Source: an uncultured Sutterella sp. (GTDB lineage: Bacteria > Pseudomonadota > Gammaproteobacteria > Burkholderiales > Burkholderiaceae_F). Taken from it: a stretch of DNA of 64,000 nt. A program made the translations under genes and the position numbers. The DNA lies in contig CASDQM010000047.1 of NCBI GenBank assembly GCA_949282745.1, forward strand, positions 1-64,000, written 5' to 3'. This document shows positions 1 to 9,300 of this stretch, one piece after another. Numbering within the stretch: the first letter of the stretch is position 1; the number at the start of each line of letters is the position of its first letter. A model generated the notes under the pieces. The model was given only the letters and a program-made list of their open reading frames with translations. It did no database searches and was not told the origin of the DNA.

Positions 1-131
1 CGTTCCGATGTATTACTCACCCGTGCGCCACTCGCCACCCGGGAGCAAGCTCCCTGTGCTGCCGTTCGACTTGCATGTGTAAAGCATGCCGCCAGCGTTC
101 AATCTGAGCCAGGATCAAACTCTTCAGTTCA
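1..131 (-). rRNA. 16S ribosomal RNA, 5' end only (partial)
   Basis: Read on the minus strand, the first 131 bases contain the universal 16S 5' primer site (AGAGTTTGATCCTGGCTCAG) about ten bases inside the mature end, which begins near 131 with TGAACTGAAGAG as in other beta-proteobacteria. Only the 5' domain start is present; the rest of the gene lies beyond the left edge. The promoter and boxA at 310-378 show that this is the head of a complete rrn operon transcribed leftward. Confidence 0.97.
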
Positions 132-309
132 ATCTCTGTTTTGTCGCTCTTCGCCGGAATTGAAAGAGGAAAAATGAATTTTCCGTCTTTCTGCTTTCCT
201 TCAAAGCGCGAACATCGTAAGTTTCTTTGAGTCCTTTGCCTTCCCGAAGGAAGACCGTCTCGCAGAACAACCGCCGATGCTCACACTTATCGGTTCGTTG
301 AATTCGAAT

Positions 310-378
310 TGTTAAAGAGCAGTCGCTGTCAAAGCAGCGAAGGATGCGTATTCTGCCAGATTCCTCGAATCTTGTCAA
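310..378 (-). promoter_or_regulatory. rrn promoter and boxA antitermination site
   Basis: On the minus strand a perfect -35 TTGACA (373-378) is separated by 17 bases from a -10 CAGAAT (350-355). The DNA just upstream of the -35 is A/T rich, like an UP element. Downstream, TGCTCTTTAACA (310-321) matches the rRNA boxA sequence that recruits Nus factors. Together they define a leader of about 210 nt before the mature 16S end. From 379 to 630, between this promoter and the rightward gene, I see nothing else that I can name. Confidence 0.9.
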
Positions 379-630
379 GGGTCTTTTTGAAAATTTATCG
401 TTTTCTTCACGACGCGCCCCGACATCTTCTCTTTGCCCTCCTCTGCGCTCTAGGCGATTTCGCCTAGATTTCGAAGGCAAAATTTCCAAAAATCGAAGTT
501 CTTTCGCCTCTCGTTGCGCCCGATCACCCTCGTTAGGTAGTCAACCCAAGAGGTGACCCGATGCAATTCGCCATCCGCTCCCTAGAATGTAGGCTGATTT
601 CTTACCCTTACACCGACGGACACTCCTTTC

Positions 631-1437
631 ATGGCGAATCCCATACGAAGCCAATCCGCACTTCCGACGCCGATGCGCTTTCTGAGCCTTCTGCGCCGAC
701 TGCTGCTGTGGGCAAGCCTCGTCTTCGCCTTCGTCGGCGTCGTTGCGTCGATCGACGCTCTGCAAAAGGGTCTGCGTTCTCCCGAACGCCATCTCGACAC
801 GACGGTCGGCACGCAGGTCGATGTGAGTCTTCCCTTCCACGGCCGCCCCGACCTCCTTCCTTCGGACTTCTCTCTTCTCGTGACGCCCCAGACGAGTTCG
901 CTTGTCGGTCAGAACTTCGCGATCGGAAAGAAAGGCGAGGACGTTCTCGTCACGCTTCATGCGCTTCCGTCGGTTCTGCCGGGTTCCTATGAAGTGCGGC
1001 TTCTCGCCAACGGGAACGCCACGGATCCCTGGACCGTGTACGTGCATGCGGACAAGCGCGCGATGCAGAAGGCATCGCTCTCTTACCTGGAGTCTCTCTT
1101 CGGGCTCGACCCCCTGAACGTCACGGTGACTTCGCTCGGACTCTTTCTCTTTTCCCTTCTCGCGGGCTTTCTTTCGCACCGCGTCCTTCAGAAGCTCTTT
1201 GCGAAGCAGGGCTACCTGCGCGTCTTTCATACTAGGGAAGAGGGGAACGACACGCTTCTCTACTGCATCGACGAAGGTCGCACGCTCGCCGACGCCGCCC
1301 GCTACCCGATTCTCACGGCCACGGGACATCTTCTCGGATTCGCCACCGTCCTCGAACGGGGCCGTCAACACTGCATTCTTCGTCTGCAGGCTTCGCACGC
1401 CACGACGGGCTGCCTGATCGGCGTTCAGCCGCAATAA
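631..1437 (+). CDS. Hypothetical two-pass membrane protein
   Basis: I do not recognise this 268-residue protein. An N-terminal hydrophobic segment (about residues 20-40, after a short Arg-rich leader) and a second one (about 165-190) suggest an inner-membrane protein. The region between them (about 45-160, predicted beta-rich) would lie outside the cytoplasm and a roughly 75-residue C-terminal tail would lie inside. The extracytoplasmic part resembles a small carbohydrate-binding or FixH-like beta fold only in general character, and I assign no function. No good Shine-Dalgarno is visible; an alternative start is the Met at residue 15. The gene diverges from the rRNA operon and ends at a terminator at 1476-1508. 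Confidence 0.75.
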   Translation: MANPIRSQSALPTPMRFLSLLRRLLLWASLVFAFVGVVASIDALQKGLRSPERHLDTTVGTQVDVSLPFHGRPDLLPSDFSLLVTPQTSSLVGQNFAIGKKGEDVLVTLHALPSVLPGSYEVRLLANGNATDPWTVYVHADKRAMQKASLSYLESLFGLDPLNVTVTSLGLFLFSLLAGFLSHRVLQKLFAKQGYLRVFHTREEGNDTLLYCIDEGRTLADAARYPILTATGHLLGFATVLERGRQHCILRLQASHATTGCLIGVQPQ

Positions 1438-1475
1438 GAGAAGGTAGCCTCGTCGATTTCTCTTTCTTTATGCAG

Positions 1476-1508
1476 CCGCCGGACATCCACCGATTCCGGC
1501 GGTTTTTC
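1476..1508 (+). terminator. Rho-independent terminator of the 631-1437 gene
   Basis: An 8-bp GC-rich stem (CCGCCGGA paired with TTCCGGCGG) is followed by five T residues on the plus strand, 39 bp past the stop codon. Confidence 0.85.
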
Positions 1509-1544
1509 ATACCTTCCGTCTCGGCTTTGGAAGACACACATAAC

Positions 1545-1575
1545 AAAAATCCCGCACCGCCATCTGCGGTACGGG
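1545..1575 (-). terminator. Terminator of the initiator tRNA gene
   Basis: On the minus strand a 10-bp stem (CCCGTACCGC with GCGGTGCGGG, one G-T pair) is followed by ATTTTT, nine bases beyond the encoded CCA of the tRNA. Confidence 0.85.
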
Positions 1576-1584
1576 ACCTGTATT

Positions 1585-1661
<77 letters not shown>

Positions 1662-1693
1662 GTGCATTCGGTTCAGCATCAGCTGAGACTTGA

Positions 1694-1722
1694 ATTATGC
1701 ATGGAAACCCGTCCCTCGTCAA
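1694..1722 (-). promoter_or_regulatory. Sigma-70 promoter of tRNA-fMet
   Basis: On the minus strand TTGACG (1717-1722) and CATAAT (1694-1699) are separated by exactly 17 bases. The -10 lies about 33 bases upstream of the tRNA 5' end. Confidence 0.8.
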
Positions 1723-1911
1723 TACCAAATTACAAATCGTTACATCTGCGTGCTTGTAAACTTTCTCTTTCGAGCGTCTTTCTCCTGCTTTCACGGACTT
1801 TTACGGGCATCGTAATCCTCCGATCTTCCGTGCTACACTTTCCCCTCGTATACCGTACCGTAAGGGCATTGCGCCCGAACGGCCGACCGACCTCACACTC
1901 CAAGCGTAACC

Positions 1912-2961
1912 ATGCTCTACAACACCGCCCGACGCGTTCTCTTTGCGATGAATCCCGAAATGGCGCATTCGGTCACGATGGCCAATCTCGACTGGATCGT
2001 CCACATGGGTCTGCACAAGCTTGTTTCCTACGTCCCCGACGACGATCCCGTCACCGTCATGGGCGTTCGCTTTCCCAACGCGATCGGTCTTGCGGCCGGC
2101 ATGGACAAGGACGGCACCCGCGTGAGCGCCTTCGGCGGTCTCGGCTTCGGCCACGTCGAAATCGGCACGATCACGCCGCTCGCCCAGCCGGGCAATCCCA
2201 AGCCCCGTCTTTTCCGTCTCATTCCCGCGGGCGGCATCATCAACCGCATGGGCTTCAACAACCAGGGCGTGGAACAGGTCCTCAAGAACCTCCGCAGTGC
2301 CGACGGCTTCCGTCTGCGCGGCGGCGTCCTCGGGATCAACATCGGCAAGAACGCCGTGACTCCGATTGAAAACGCGCTCTCCGACTACGAGAAGTGCCTC
2401 GACGCCGTGTACGACCACGCCGACTACATCGCCGTCAACATTTCTTCTCCCAATACGAAAAACCTTCGTACGCTGCAGGGCGAAGAAGAGCTCGAAAAGC
2501 TGGTGGCCGGCATCTGCGCTCGCCGCGAAATGCTCAAAGAAGCCCGTCACGGCAAGCACGTGCCGATCGCCGTCAAGCTCGCTCCCGATCTTGAGAACGA
2601 CGATATTCTCCGTTGCGTCGACACATTGATGCTCCACGGCATCGACGGCGTCATCGCGACCAATACGACGATCGCCCGCAGGAAGGTCGAAGGCCTCAAG
2701 CACGCCGAAGAAACGGGCGGTCTCTCGGGCGCTCCGCTTCGCGAACGCTCGACCGAAGTCGTGCGCCTCGTCGCCGAGCACGTCAAGGGCGAACTTCCGA
2801 TCATCGCTTCGGGCGGCGTCATGTCCGCTGCCGACGCGGTGGAAAAGATGGAGGCGGGCGCGAGCCTCGTACAGCTCTTTACGGGCTTCATCTACGAAGG
2901 TCCCAAGCTCGTCGCCGACAGCGTGACGGCCGTCGCCAAGTGGCGCCGCGAACACGCCTGA
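1912..2961 (+). CDS. pyrD: Dihydroorotate dehydrogenase (quinone), class 2
   Basis: PyrD oxidises dihydroorotate to orotate in pyrimidine synthesis and passes electrons through FMN to the membrane quinone pool. The 349-residue length and N-terminal helical region are those of the membrane-associated class 2 enzymes. Visible motifs are AAGMDKDG (about 61-68), the catalytic-serine loop NISSPNTK (about 176-183), the TNTT and ASGGV phosphate-binding strands, and QLFTGFIYEGP near the C-terminus. The ATG at 1912 gives an alignable N-terminus (MLYNTARRVLFAMNPE). The gene stands alone and ends at a terminator at 2986-3025. Confidence 0.97.
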   Translation: MLYNTARRVLFAMNPEMAHSVTMANLDWIVHMGLHKLVSYVPDDDPVTVMGVRFPNAIGLAAGMDKDGTRVSAFGGLGFGHVEIGTITPLAQPGNPKPRLFRLIPAGGIINRMGFNNQGVEQVLKNLRSADGFRLRGGVLGINIGKNAVTPIENALSDYEKCLDAVYDHADYIAVNISSPNTKNLRTLQGEEELEKLVAGICARREMLKEARHGKHVPIAVKLAPDLENDDILRCVDTLMLHGIDGVIATNTTIARRKVEGLKHAEETGGLSGAPLRERSTEVVRLVAEHVKGELPIIASGGVMSAADAVEKMEAGASLVQLFTGFIYEGPKLVADSVTAVAKWRREHA

Positions 2962-2985
2962 TTTTCCAATCTCTTTCCCTTCCCG

Positions 2986-3025
2986 ACACTCCGCGCTCCT
3001 CCGGGACGCGGAGTGTTGAATTTTC
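2986..3025 (+). terminator. Terminator of pyrD
   Basis: A perfect 10-bp stem (ACACTCCGCG with CGCGGAGTGT) with an 11-base loop is followed by TGAATTTT. The T tract is short, so termination may be partial and allow some read-through into the gene at 3038. Confidence 0.7.
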
Positions 3026-3037
3026 ATTACCTTGCTT

Positions 3038-5017
3038 ATGACCGCAGAACTTCCGATTCGTCCCGGCTTTTGGAACGTCCCCCTCTGGGGGGAGATCGGC
3101 GTCTATTTCGTAGGGATCGCCGCCGTCGCCGTTCTGATCTGGGGCATTGTCCGCAACTGGCGTCTGCACCGCGCGGCCGTCTCCGAGCCGCCCGTGGAAA
3201 AGGGTCTCGTCGCCATCCTGAAGAGCATCTTCTATCAGCCGAAGAATCTTGAGACGACGGGCGGACGACTCCACACGGTGCTCGCCGTCGGCTTCTTCTT
3301 CCTCTTCCTCGGCACCGCGCTCGCAACGCTCGACTGGGACATCGGCCACTACGTCGTCGGCACGCAGTTCCTGCAGGGGAACGTCTACCTCACCTACAAG
3401 TTCGTCCTCGACATGGCGGGCGTTGCCGTTCTTCTCGCGCTTTTCGTCGGCGCCTGGCGTCGCTACCGCAAAGAGAGCAAGGCAAAGCGCGACGTCAAGT
3501 TCCTCGTCGCCTACGTCTCACTTGCGGTGGTCGTTCTGACGGGCTTTGTGGTCGAAGGCCTGCGCCTCGCCGTCGAACAGCCCGCCTGGATGCATTTCTC
3601 TCCGGTGGGTACGCTCGTAGCGAAGTGCTTCATCGCCGCGGGCTTCACGGCCGAGACGCTTCGGGGCGTGCACGTCTGGCTCTGGACCTTCCACGGCCTC
3701 CTGTCGCTCGCCTTCATCGCGGCGATTCCGCTCACCTTCTACGCGCACCTCTACCGCACCCCCGCCGCCGTCTATCGCCGCAAGGCGACGACCGCGGGAA
3801 CGCTCGCGAAGATCGAGGACATTGAAGAGCAGGAATCCTTCGGTCTCGTTCATGCGTCGGACTTGACCGAATCCCAGCGCTTCGCCTTGGACGGCTGCAC
3901 CGAATGCGGCCGCTGCGACGACGTGTGTCCAGCCCTCCGTTCGGGCGCTCCGCTTTCGCCGCGCGACTTCGTCGCCGCCATGCGCCGTGCCGCGGCGGAT
4001 CCCGCCAACCCGACGCTTCCGGGCGAAGCCATCGAAAAGGACGTCATCTGGAGCTGCACGACCTGCGGCGCCTGCACGCGCGCCTGCCCCGCGAACATTC
4101 CGATTCCGGAACTCCTCGTGGGTCTTCGCCGTCATCTCGCTCTCGAACAGGGCGACTTCCCCGAGGGGCTCGCCAACACCTTCGAAAACGTCTCGTCCGT
4201 CGGCAATCCCTGGGGGCTCGATCCCTACGATCGACTCGAATGGGCGAACGGGCTCGACGTTCCCGTAGCGGAACCGGGCGAACACTACGACATTCTCTAC
4301 TGGGTCGGTTGCGCCGCGAGTTACGACCGCCGCGCTCGCAAGATCGCGCGCAGCATGGTGAAGATTCTCCGCGCCTCGGGCGTCAAATTCGCCGTCATGC
4401 AGGAAGAGCGCTGCCACGGCGAATTCGCCCGCCGCTCGGGTGAAGAGTATCTCTACCAGACGGCCGCGCAGGAAAACATCGAAAACTTCCGTCAGTACGA
4501 GTTCGACCGCATCCTCGCCGCCTGTCCGCACTGCTTCAATACGCTCAAGAACGAATACCCGGCCTTCGAGGGGGGAACCTTCAACGTCGTCTCCCACAGC
4601 GAGTGGATTCTCGAGATGATGAAGGCGGGCAAGCTCAAGGTGAAGTCGGAAGGCGAAACCCTCGCCTATCACGATCCCTGCTTCCTTGCGCGCTTGAACG
4701 GCGTCACGGAAGCCCCGCGCGAAGTTCTGAAGAACCTCGGCGCGACGGTCTGCTCGCCCGAAGCCTCGGGCGAAAAGACCTTCTGCTGCGGCGCGGGCGG
4801 CGGTCAGATGTGGACGGACGGGGAAAAGCGCGAAAAGTCCGTGCAGGTGATTCGTCTCGAGGAACTCCGCAAAACGGGGGCCAAGCGCATTGCGCTTGCC
4901 TGTCCGCACTGCCTCACGATGCTCGAAACCGCACGCGCGGAAACGAAGGGCGACGACGTTCTCGTCGACATCGCCGAAATCGTGGCGGATCGTCTCGAAG
5001 AAGGAACCGAGGGCTGA
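3038..5017 (+). CDS. Membrane-bound FeS oxidoreductase, FadF/HdrD-like
   Basis: The 659-residue protein joins an N-terminal membrane cytochrome-b-like domain (about residues 20-245, five or six hydrophobic helices, like NarI/DsrM) to two 4Fe-4S motifs (CTECGRCDDVCP near 287-298 and CTTCGACTRACP near 340-351) and a C-terminal heterodisulfide-reductase-type CCG domain (FCCGAGGGQ near 585; the first CCG repeat is degenerate, RCHGEF). This order is that of the FadF/EMO family, which moves electrons between electron-transfer flavoprotein and menaquinone. That role is inferred from the family. A TTG six bases upstream is possible, but the ATG at 3038 is preferred. No etfAB is nearby. Confidence 0.88.
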   Translation: MTAELPIRPGFWNVPLWGEIGVYFVGIAAVAVLIWGIVRNWRLHRAAVSEPPVEKGLVAILKSIFYQPKNLETTGGRLHTVLAVGFFFLFLGTALATLDWDIGHYVVGTQFLQGNVYLTYKFVLDMAGVAVLLALFVGAWRRYRKESKAKRDVKFLVAYVSLAVVVLTGFVVEGLRLAVEQPAWMHFSPVGTLVAKCFIAAGFTAETLRGVHVWLWTFHGLLSLAFIAAIPLTFYAHLYRTPAAVYRRKATTAGTLAKIEDIEEQESFGLVHASDLTESQRFALDGCTECGRCDDVCPALRSGAPLSPRDFVAAMRRAAADPANPTLPGEAIEKDVIWSCTTCGACTRACPANIPIPELLVGLRRHLALEQGDFPEGLANTFENVSSVGNPWGLDPYDRLEWANGLDVPVAEPGEHYDILYWVGCAASYDRRARKIARSMVKILRASGVKFAVMQEERCHGEFARRSGEEYLYQTAAQENIENFRQYEFDRILAACPHCFNTLKNEYPAFEGGTFNVVSHSEWILEMMKAGKLKVKSEGETLAYHDPCFLARLNGVTEAPREVLKNLGATVCSPEASGEKTFCCGAGGGQMWTDGEKREKSVQVIRLEELRKTGAKRIALACPHCLTMLETARAETKGDDVLVDIAEIVADRLEEGTEG

Positions 5018-5062
5018 TTTTTACGGGCGGGCTTCACGCCCGCCCGAATTGCCCGGCGGAAC

Positions 5063-5106
5063 AAAAAAGGTCGTTCTCCCTGTGCGGAGGACGACCTTGA
5101 TTTTTT
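5063..5106. terminator. Bidirectional terminator between convergent genes
   Basis: A 13-bp stem (AAGGTCGTTCTCC with GGAGGACGACCTT, one G-T pair) is flanked by A6 on the left and T6 on the right, so it can stop transcription from both the oxidoreductase gene and the carboxypeptidase gene. A separate GC-only 9-bp hairpin without a T tract precedes it at about 5025-5047. Confidence 0.85.
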
Positions 5107-5120
5107 GGAGGGGTGCGCGA

Positions 5121-6197
5121 TCAGAAAATCGCGTAGGGCATGACGTGCCCGAATCCGTTCGAGAAGCGCGACTCCGCTTCGACGTAGGACTTCATCGTCT
5201 TCATGTCGAGCGCGCGCTGATTGTTGTTGGGACTGTCGAGCACCACGAAGACGATGCGGCGGCCCGCCGCTTCCGTCTGCACGACCATGCAGCGGCCCGC
5301 AGCCGTCGTGAAGCCCGTCTTTTGCACGCCGATCTCCCAGTCGGGGTCGCCGATCAGACGGTTCGTCGTCTTCATCGTGAGCGTGCGCTTTCCGGCGCTA
5401 ACGCGCGCGACGGGCGCGGTCGAAAGTTCCGAGAGGTCTTCATAGCGGTGCACCGCCGAAGCAAGCCGCCCGATGTCGCGCGCCGTGGCGCGGTTGCGGT
5501 TGTCCAAGCCCGTCGGATCCGCAAAGAAGGCGTCTTCCATCCCGATTTCGCGGGCCTTCTCGTTCATCTTCGCGACGAACGCCTTCTTGCCGCCCGGATA
5601 GGTGCGCGCAAGCGCATGCGCGGCGCGGTTGTCGGAACTCATGAGAGCCATTTGCAACAAAGCCTTGCGCGTCAGAACCATGCCGCTTCGAAGCTTCGAC
5701 GAAGCGCGCGAGCGCACGTAGTCTTCGCGCGTCACGCGGATCTTCTGATTCATCTTGAGGTCGCTCTCGGCGATGACGAGGGCGGTCATGAGCTTCGTGA
5801 TCGAGGCGATCGGAAGCGAGACATCGGCGTTCTTTTCGTAGAGTTCCTCGCCCGTGTCCTGATCGACCGCATAGGCGACGCTGCTCCCGAGCGACAGCCA
5901 GTCAACGGTCTTGTGAAGCCCCGCGAGCGCCGCCTGCGAGGGACCGCGGCTCACCACGCGGCGCTTCGCCTTCGTGCGGACGGCCCGGCCCTTGCGCACC
6001 GACGTCTTCTTCGCCGAAGCCTTCTTCACGCTCTTCTTCGCGGCGATCGGGGTGAGCGTCGCGCGCTTCGCCTTCTTCGCCGTTCCGTTCGTCACCTGCG
6101 CCGAATTTTGAGCGGGCGCCGAAAAGCTGGGGACGGAAAAAAGCATCACCCCCGCCGCACACAGGGCGAGGGCCACGGGACGAAGAAGGGAAGTCAT
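5121..6197 (-). CDS. D-alanyl-D-alanine carboxypeptidase/endopeptidase (peptidase S11)
   Basis: This penicillin-binding-protein-type enzyme trims peptidoglycan cross-bridges in the periplasm. The three active-site motifs are clear: SITK (about 130), SDN (about 187) and KTG (about 294). The start at 6197 gives a clean signal peptide (MTSLLRPVALALCAAG, cleavage after the FSAP region). Between the signal peptide and the catalytic domain lies a roughly 60-residue Lys/Ala/Arg-rich linker that looks like histone H1 and could bind anionic wall or membrane polymers. Size and motifs favour the PbpG (PBP7) endopeptidase group over DacA, because the C-terminal amphipathic anchor of DacA is missing. Confidence 0.92.
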   Translation of the reverse strand: MTSLLRPVALALCAAGVMLFSVPSFSAPAQNSAQVTNGTAKKAKRATLTPIAAKKSVKKASAKKTSVRKGRAVRTKAKRRVVSRGPSQAALAGLHKTVDWLSLGSSVAYAVDQDTGEELYEKNADVSLPIASITKLMTALVIAESDLKMNQKIRVTREDYVRSRASSKLRSGMVLTRKALLQMALMSSDNRAAHALARTYPGGKKAFVAKMNEKAREIGMEDAFFADPTGLDNRNRATARDIGRLASAVHRYEDLSELSTAPVARVSAGKRTLTMKTTNRLIGDPDWEIGVQKTGFTTAAGRCMVVQTEAAGRRIVFVVLDSPNNNQRALDMKTMKSYVEAESRFSNGFGHVMPYAIF

Positions 6198-6316
6198 GAA
6201 AGAGACCGCGGATGTTGGGTGGCTGAAAGGTTGTTCATTGTAAGCGGGAGAGGGAGGGGTCTCTCCCCTCCCCTTCCCGTGAAGACACACTTTCTTACAA
6301 AATCAGAGAATCGTTC

Positions 6317-9300
6317 TCAGCCGCGGGCGATGGTCGCCCAGATGCGCTCGAGACGCTTCACGCTCACGGGCATGGGCGTACGAAGCTGCTGCGCATAGAG
6401 AGACACGCGAAGCTCTTCCAAGAGCCAGCGGAAGTCCGTGAGCTGCGGGTCGGGCACACCCCGCCTTGCGGCAAGCGCCCGCAGATAGGGAACGCGAAGC
6501 GCAGTCAGGGCCGCCTGCCGTTCGGCGTCCCGCTTCGGATCGTCCCGATAGCGGTCCAGGCGATAGTGAATGGCCTTGAGATAGCGCGGGTAGTGCATGA
6601 GTTGCGAAAGCGGCGCCGCGAGCAAAAAATCGGGCGGAAAGAGCGCGTCCAACTGCTCTTCGACGTCGCGCACGAGTTCGGGCGCTTCGGTGAAGCGGCG
6701 AAGCTTCATCGGAAGCGAGGTCGCCTCCGTCACGATCGTCGTGAGAAGACGGGCCACTTCGCCCGCGACGAGCGTCAGACGTCCGCGGACGTCTTCCTTC
6801 CTCGCCTTGAAGCTCTCTTCGTCGGTCGGGAGCGGATCCACGAGAGCCGTCGCCTCGAGCACCGCGTCGACGACGCCGCGCGAGAGCGTGTCGGTGCTCT
6901 CAAAGAGTCGGCTCAAGCCCGGTACCACGGCCGCCTGCATGGAGACGCGTCCGAGGTCCTTCAGGGACCGCTCCACATACTTCACCTGTTCGCGAAGCAC
7001 GAGTCGGAAGAGCTTACGAAGCCCCTTTCGGTGCGTGCGGGCCGCTTCGACGGGGTCGTCGAAGACTTCGATCGAGCAGACGTTTCCTTGATCGACCAAG
7101 GCCGGGTGCCCGATCAGAGTCTGGCCGCGGCGCGAGATTTCCATGAGTTCGGGGAGCTCTCCGAAGGTCCAGTCGGTGACGCCCTCGGCCAGGTCCTTCG
7201 CGACGGATTCGTCGGCCTGCGCGACCGACTGGAAGGCGTCCTGCGCGAGACCGCCCAATTCCGCGCGCAACTGTGCGAGGCTTCGTCCCATCTCGAGCGT
7301 GCGGCCGTGTTCGTCGACCACGCGGAAATTCATGATGAGGTGCGGCGGCAACTGCTCGACCTTGAAGTCGGACGCCGTGCAGGGAACAGAAAGCGTCTCG
7401 CGGATGTCTTCGGCCAGGACCGTAAGGAACCCTCGGTCGGTACACTGCCCTTCGCCGCATCGCCCGTAAAAGGCCTTCGCGTAGTCGGCGATCGGCACGC
7501 AGTGGCGGCGGATCTTCTGCGGAAGGCTCTTCAGAAGCGCCTGCGCCTTTTCCTTCACCATCCCGGGGACTAGCCATTCGCAGCGCACCGGATCGATCTG
7601 ATTCAAGGCGTAGACGGGGACGGTGAGCGTGATCCCGTCCCGGGGACTGCCCGGCTCAAAGTGATAGGTGAGCGCCATCGTGACCCCCGCCATTTCGAGG
7701 GTCTTCGGATAGTACTGCTGCGTCGCGTTCGTCGCGTCGTGACGCATGAGCTCTTCCTTGCTGAGGTACAGCAGTCGCGGATCCTTCTTTTCCGCCTCCT
7801 TTCGCCAGGCTTCAAAGGAGATCGTTCCGCAGACGTCGGCGGGGAGCTTTTCGTCGTAGAAGGCAAAGATCTGTTCGTCGTCGACCAGAACGTCGGGACG
7901 GCGCGTCTTGTGTTCGAGCTCGCGGATTTCCCGCACGAGCCGAAGGTTGTGAGAGAGGAAGGACCCGCGCGTTTCGATTTCTCCGGGAACGAGACCTTCG
8001 CGGATGAAGACTTCGCGCGCGGCGACGGCGTCGTAGCGCGAATAGAGAACCGAACGGTCCTTGTAGAGCGTCAGACCGTAGAGCGTCCCTCGCTCGGAGC
8101 CGACCACTTCGCCCCGGCGCTTTTCCCAACGGGGATCCCCCGCGTGACGGCGAACGAGGTCGCCCGCCGCCGCTTCGATCCACTCGGGCTCGATGTCGGC
8201 GAGCGTCCGGGCAAAGAGGCGCGAAGTTTCCACGATTTCGCCCGCAAAGATCCAGCGGCCCGACTTCTTCGCGCGTACCGATCCCGGCCACAGCCAGAAC
8301 TTGATTCCGCGCGCCCCGAGATAGGGAGGCGCCCGGAAGTCGCTTTCCGCGGATTTCGAACCGATGTTGCCCAAAAGCCCCGAGAGAAGCGCGCGGTGCA
8401 CTTCTTCATAGGTCGCGGGCGCGGTGTTCTTTCGCCAGCCGAGTTCCTCGACGATCGTATCGAGCTGCTTATAGACGTCGCGCCACTCGCGCATGCGGCG
8501 AGCCGACAGGAAGCGGCGGTGGAGTTCCGCGTCGAACTTGCGGTTGCTTTCCTTTTCGGCCTTCGCCTTTTCGTACCAGCGCCAGAGCTTGACGTAACCC
8601 AGGAAATCTGAGCGTTCGTCGGCAAGTTCCTTGTGCGCACGGTCGGCCGCTTCCTGTTGGTCAAGCGGACGCTCGCGCGGATCCTGCACGGAAAGCCCCG
8701 AGCAGATGATGAGAAGTTCCGAGAGGCTTCCGAATTCGCTTCCGGCAAGGAGCATGCGCGCGAGCTTCGGGTCGACGGGGAGACGCGAGAGTTCGCGGCC
8801 GATCTTCGTGAGTTCCCCTTCGGGCGTGAGCGCACGAAGCTCCTGCAGAATCGAGATCCCGTCCGCGATCGCGCGCGGAGGAGGGGCCTGGAGGAACGGA
8901 AACTCGCGGATGTCGCCGAGCTTGAGAGCCTTGGCTCGCAGAATGACGGCGGCGAGGTTCGTACGGAAGATTTCCGGATCCGTGAAGGCGGGACGCCGCG
9001 CGAAGTCCTCTTCGTCGTAGAGGCGAATGCAGATGCCTTCCGCGACGCGGCCGCATCGGCCCGCACGCTGGTTCGCCGCCGCCTGACTCACGGGTTCGAT
9101 CAAGAGCTGATCGACCTTGCTTCGGTACGAGTAGCGCTTGACGCGCGCAAGCCCCGTGTCGACCACGTAGCGGATGCCGGGCACCGTAATCGAAGTTTCG
9201 GCGACGTTCGTCGCAAGGACGATGCGGCGTAGCCCCGCGGGTTTGAAGACCTTTTCCTGATCCGACGCGGAGAGCCGTGCAAAGAGCGGCAGGATTTCCA

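Noticed and set aside
5025-5047. GC-only hairpin after the FeS oxidoreductase as a terminator
   Set aside because: The 9-bp stem has no T run; the next hairpin at 5063-5106 is the convincing terminator.
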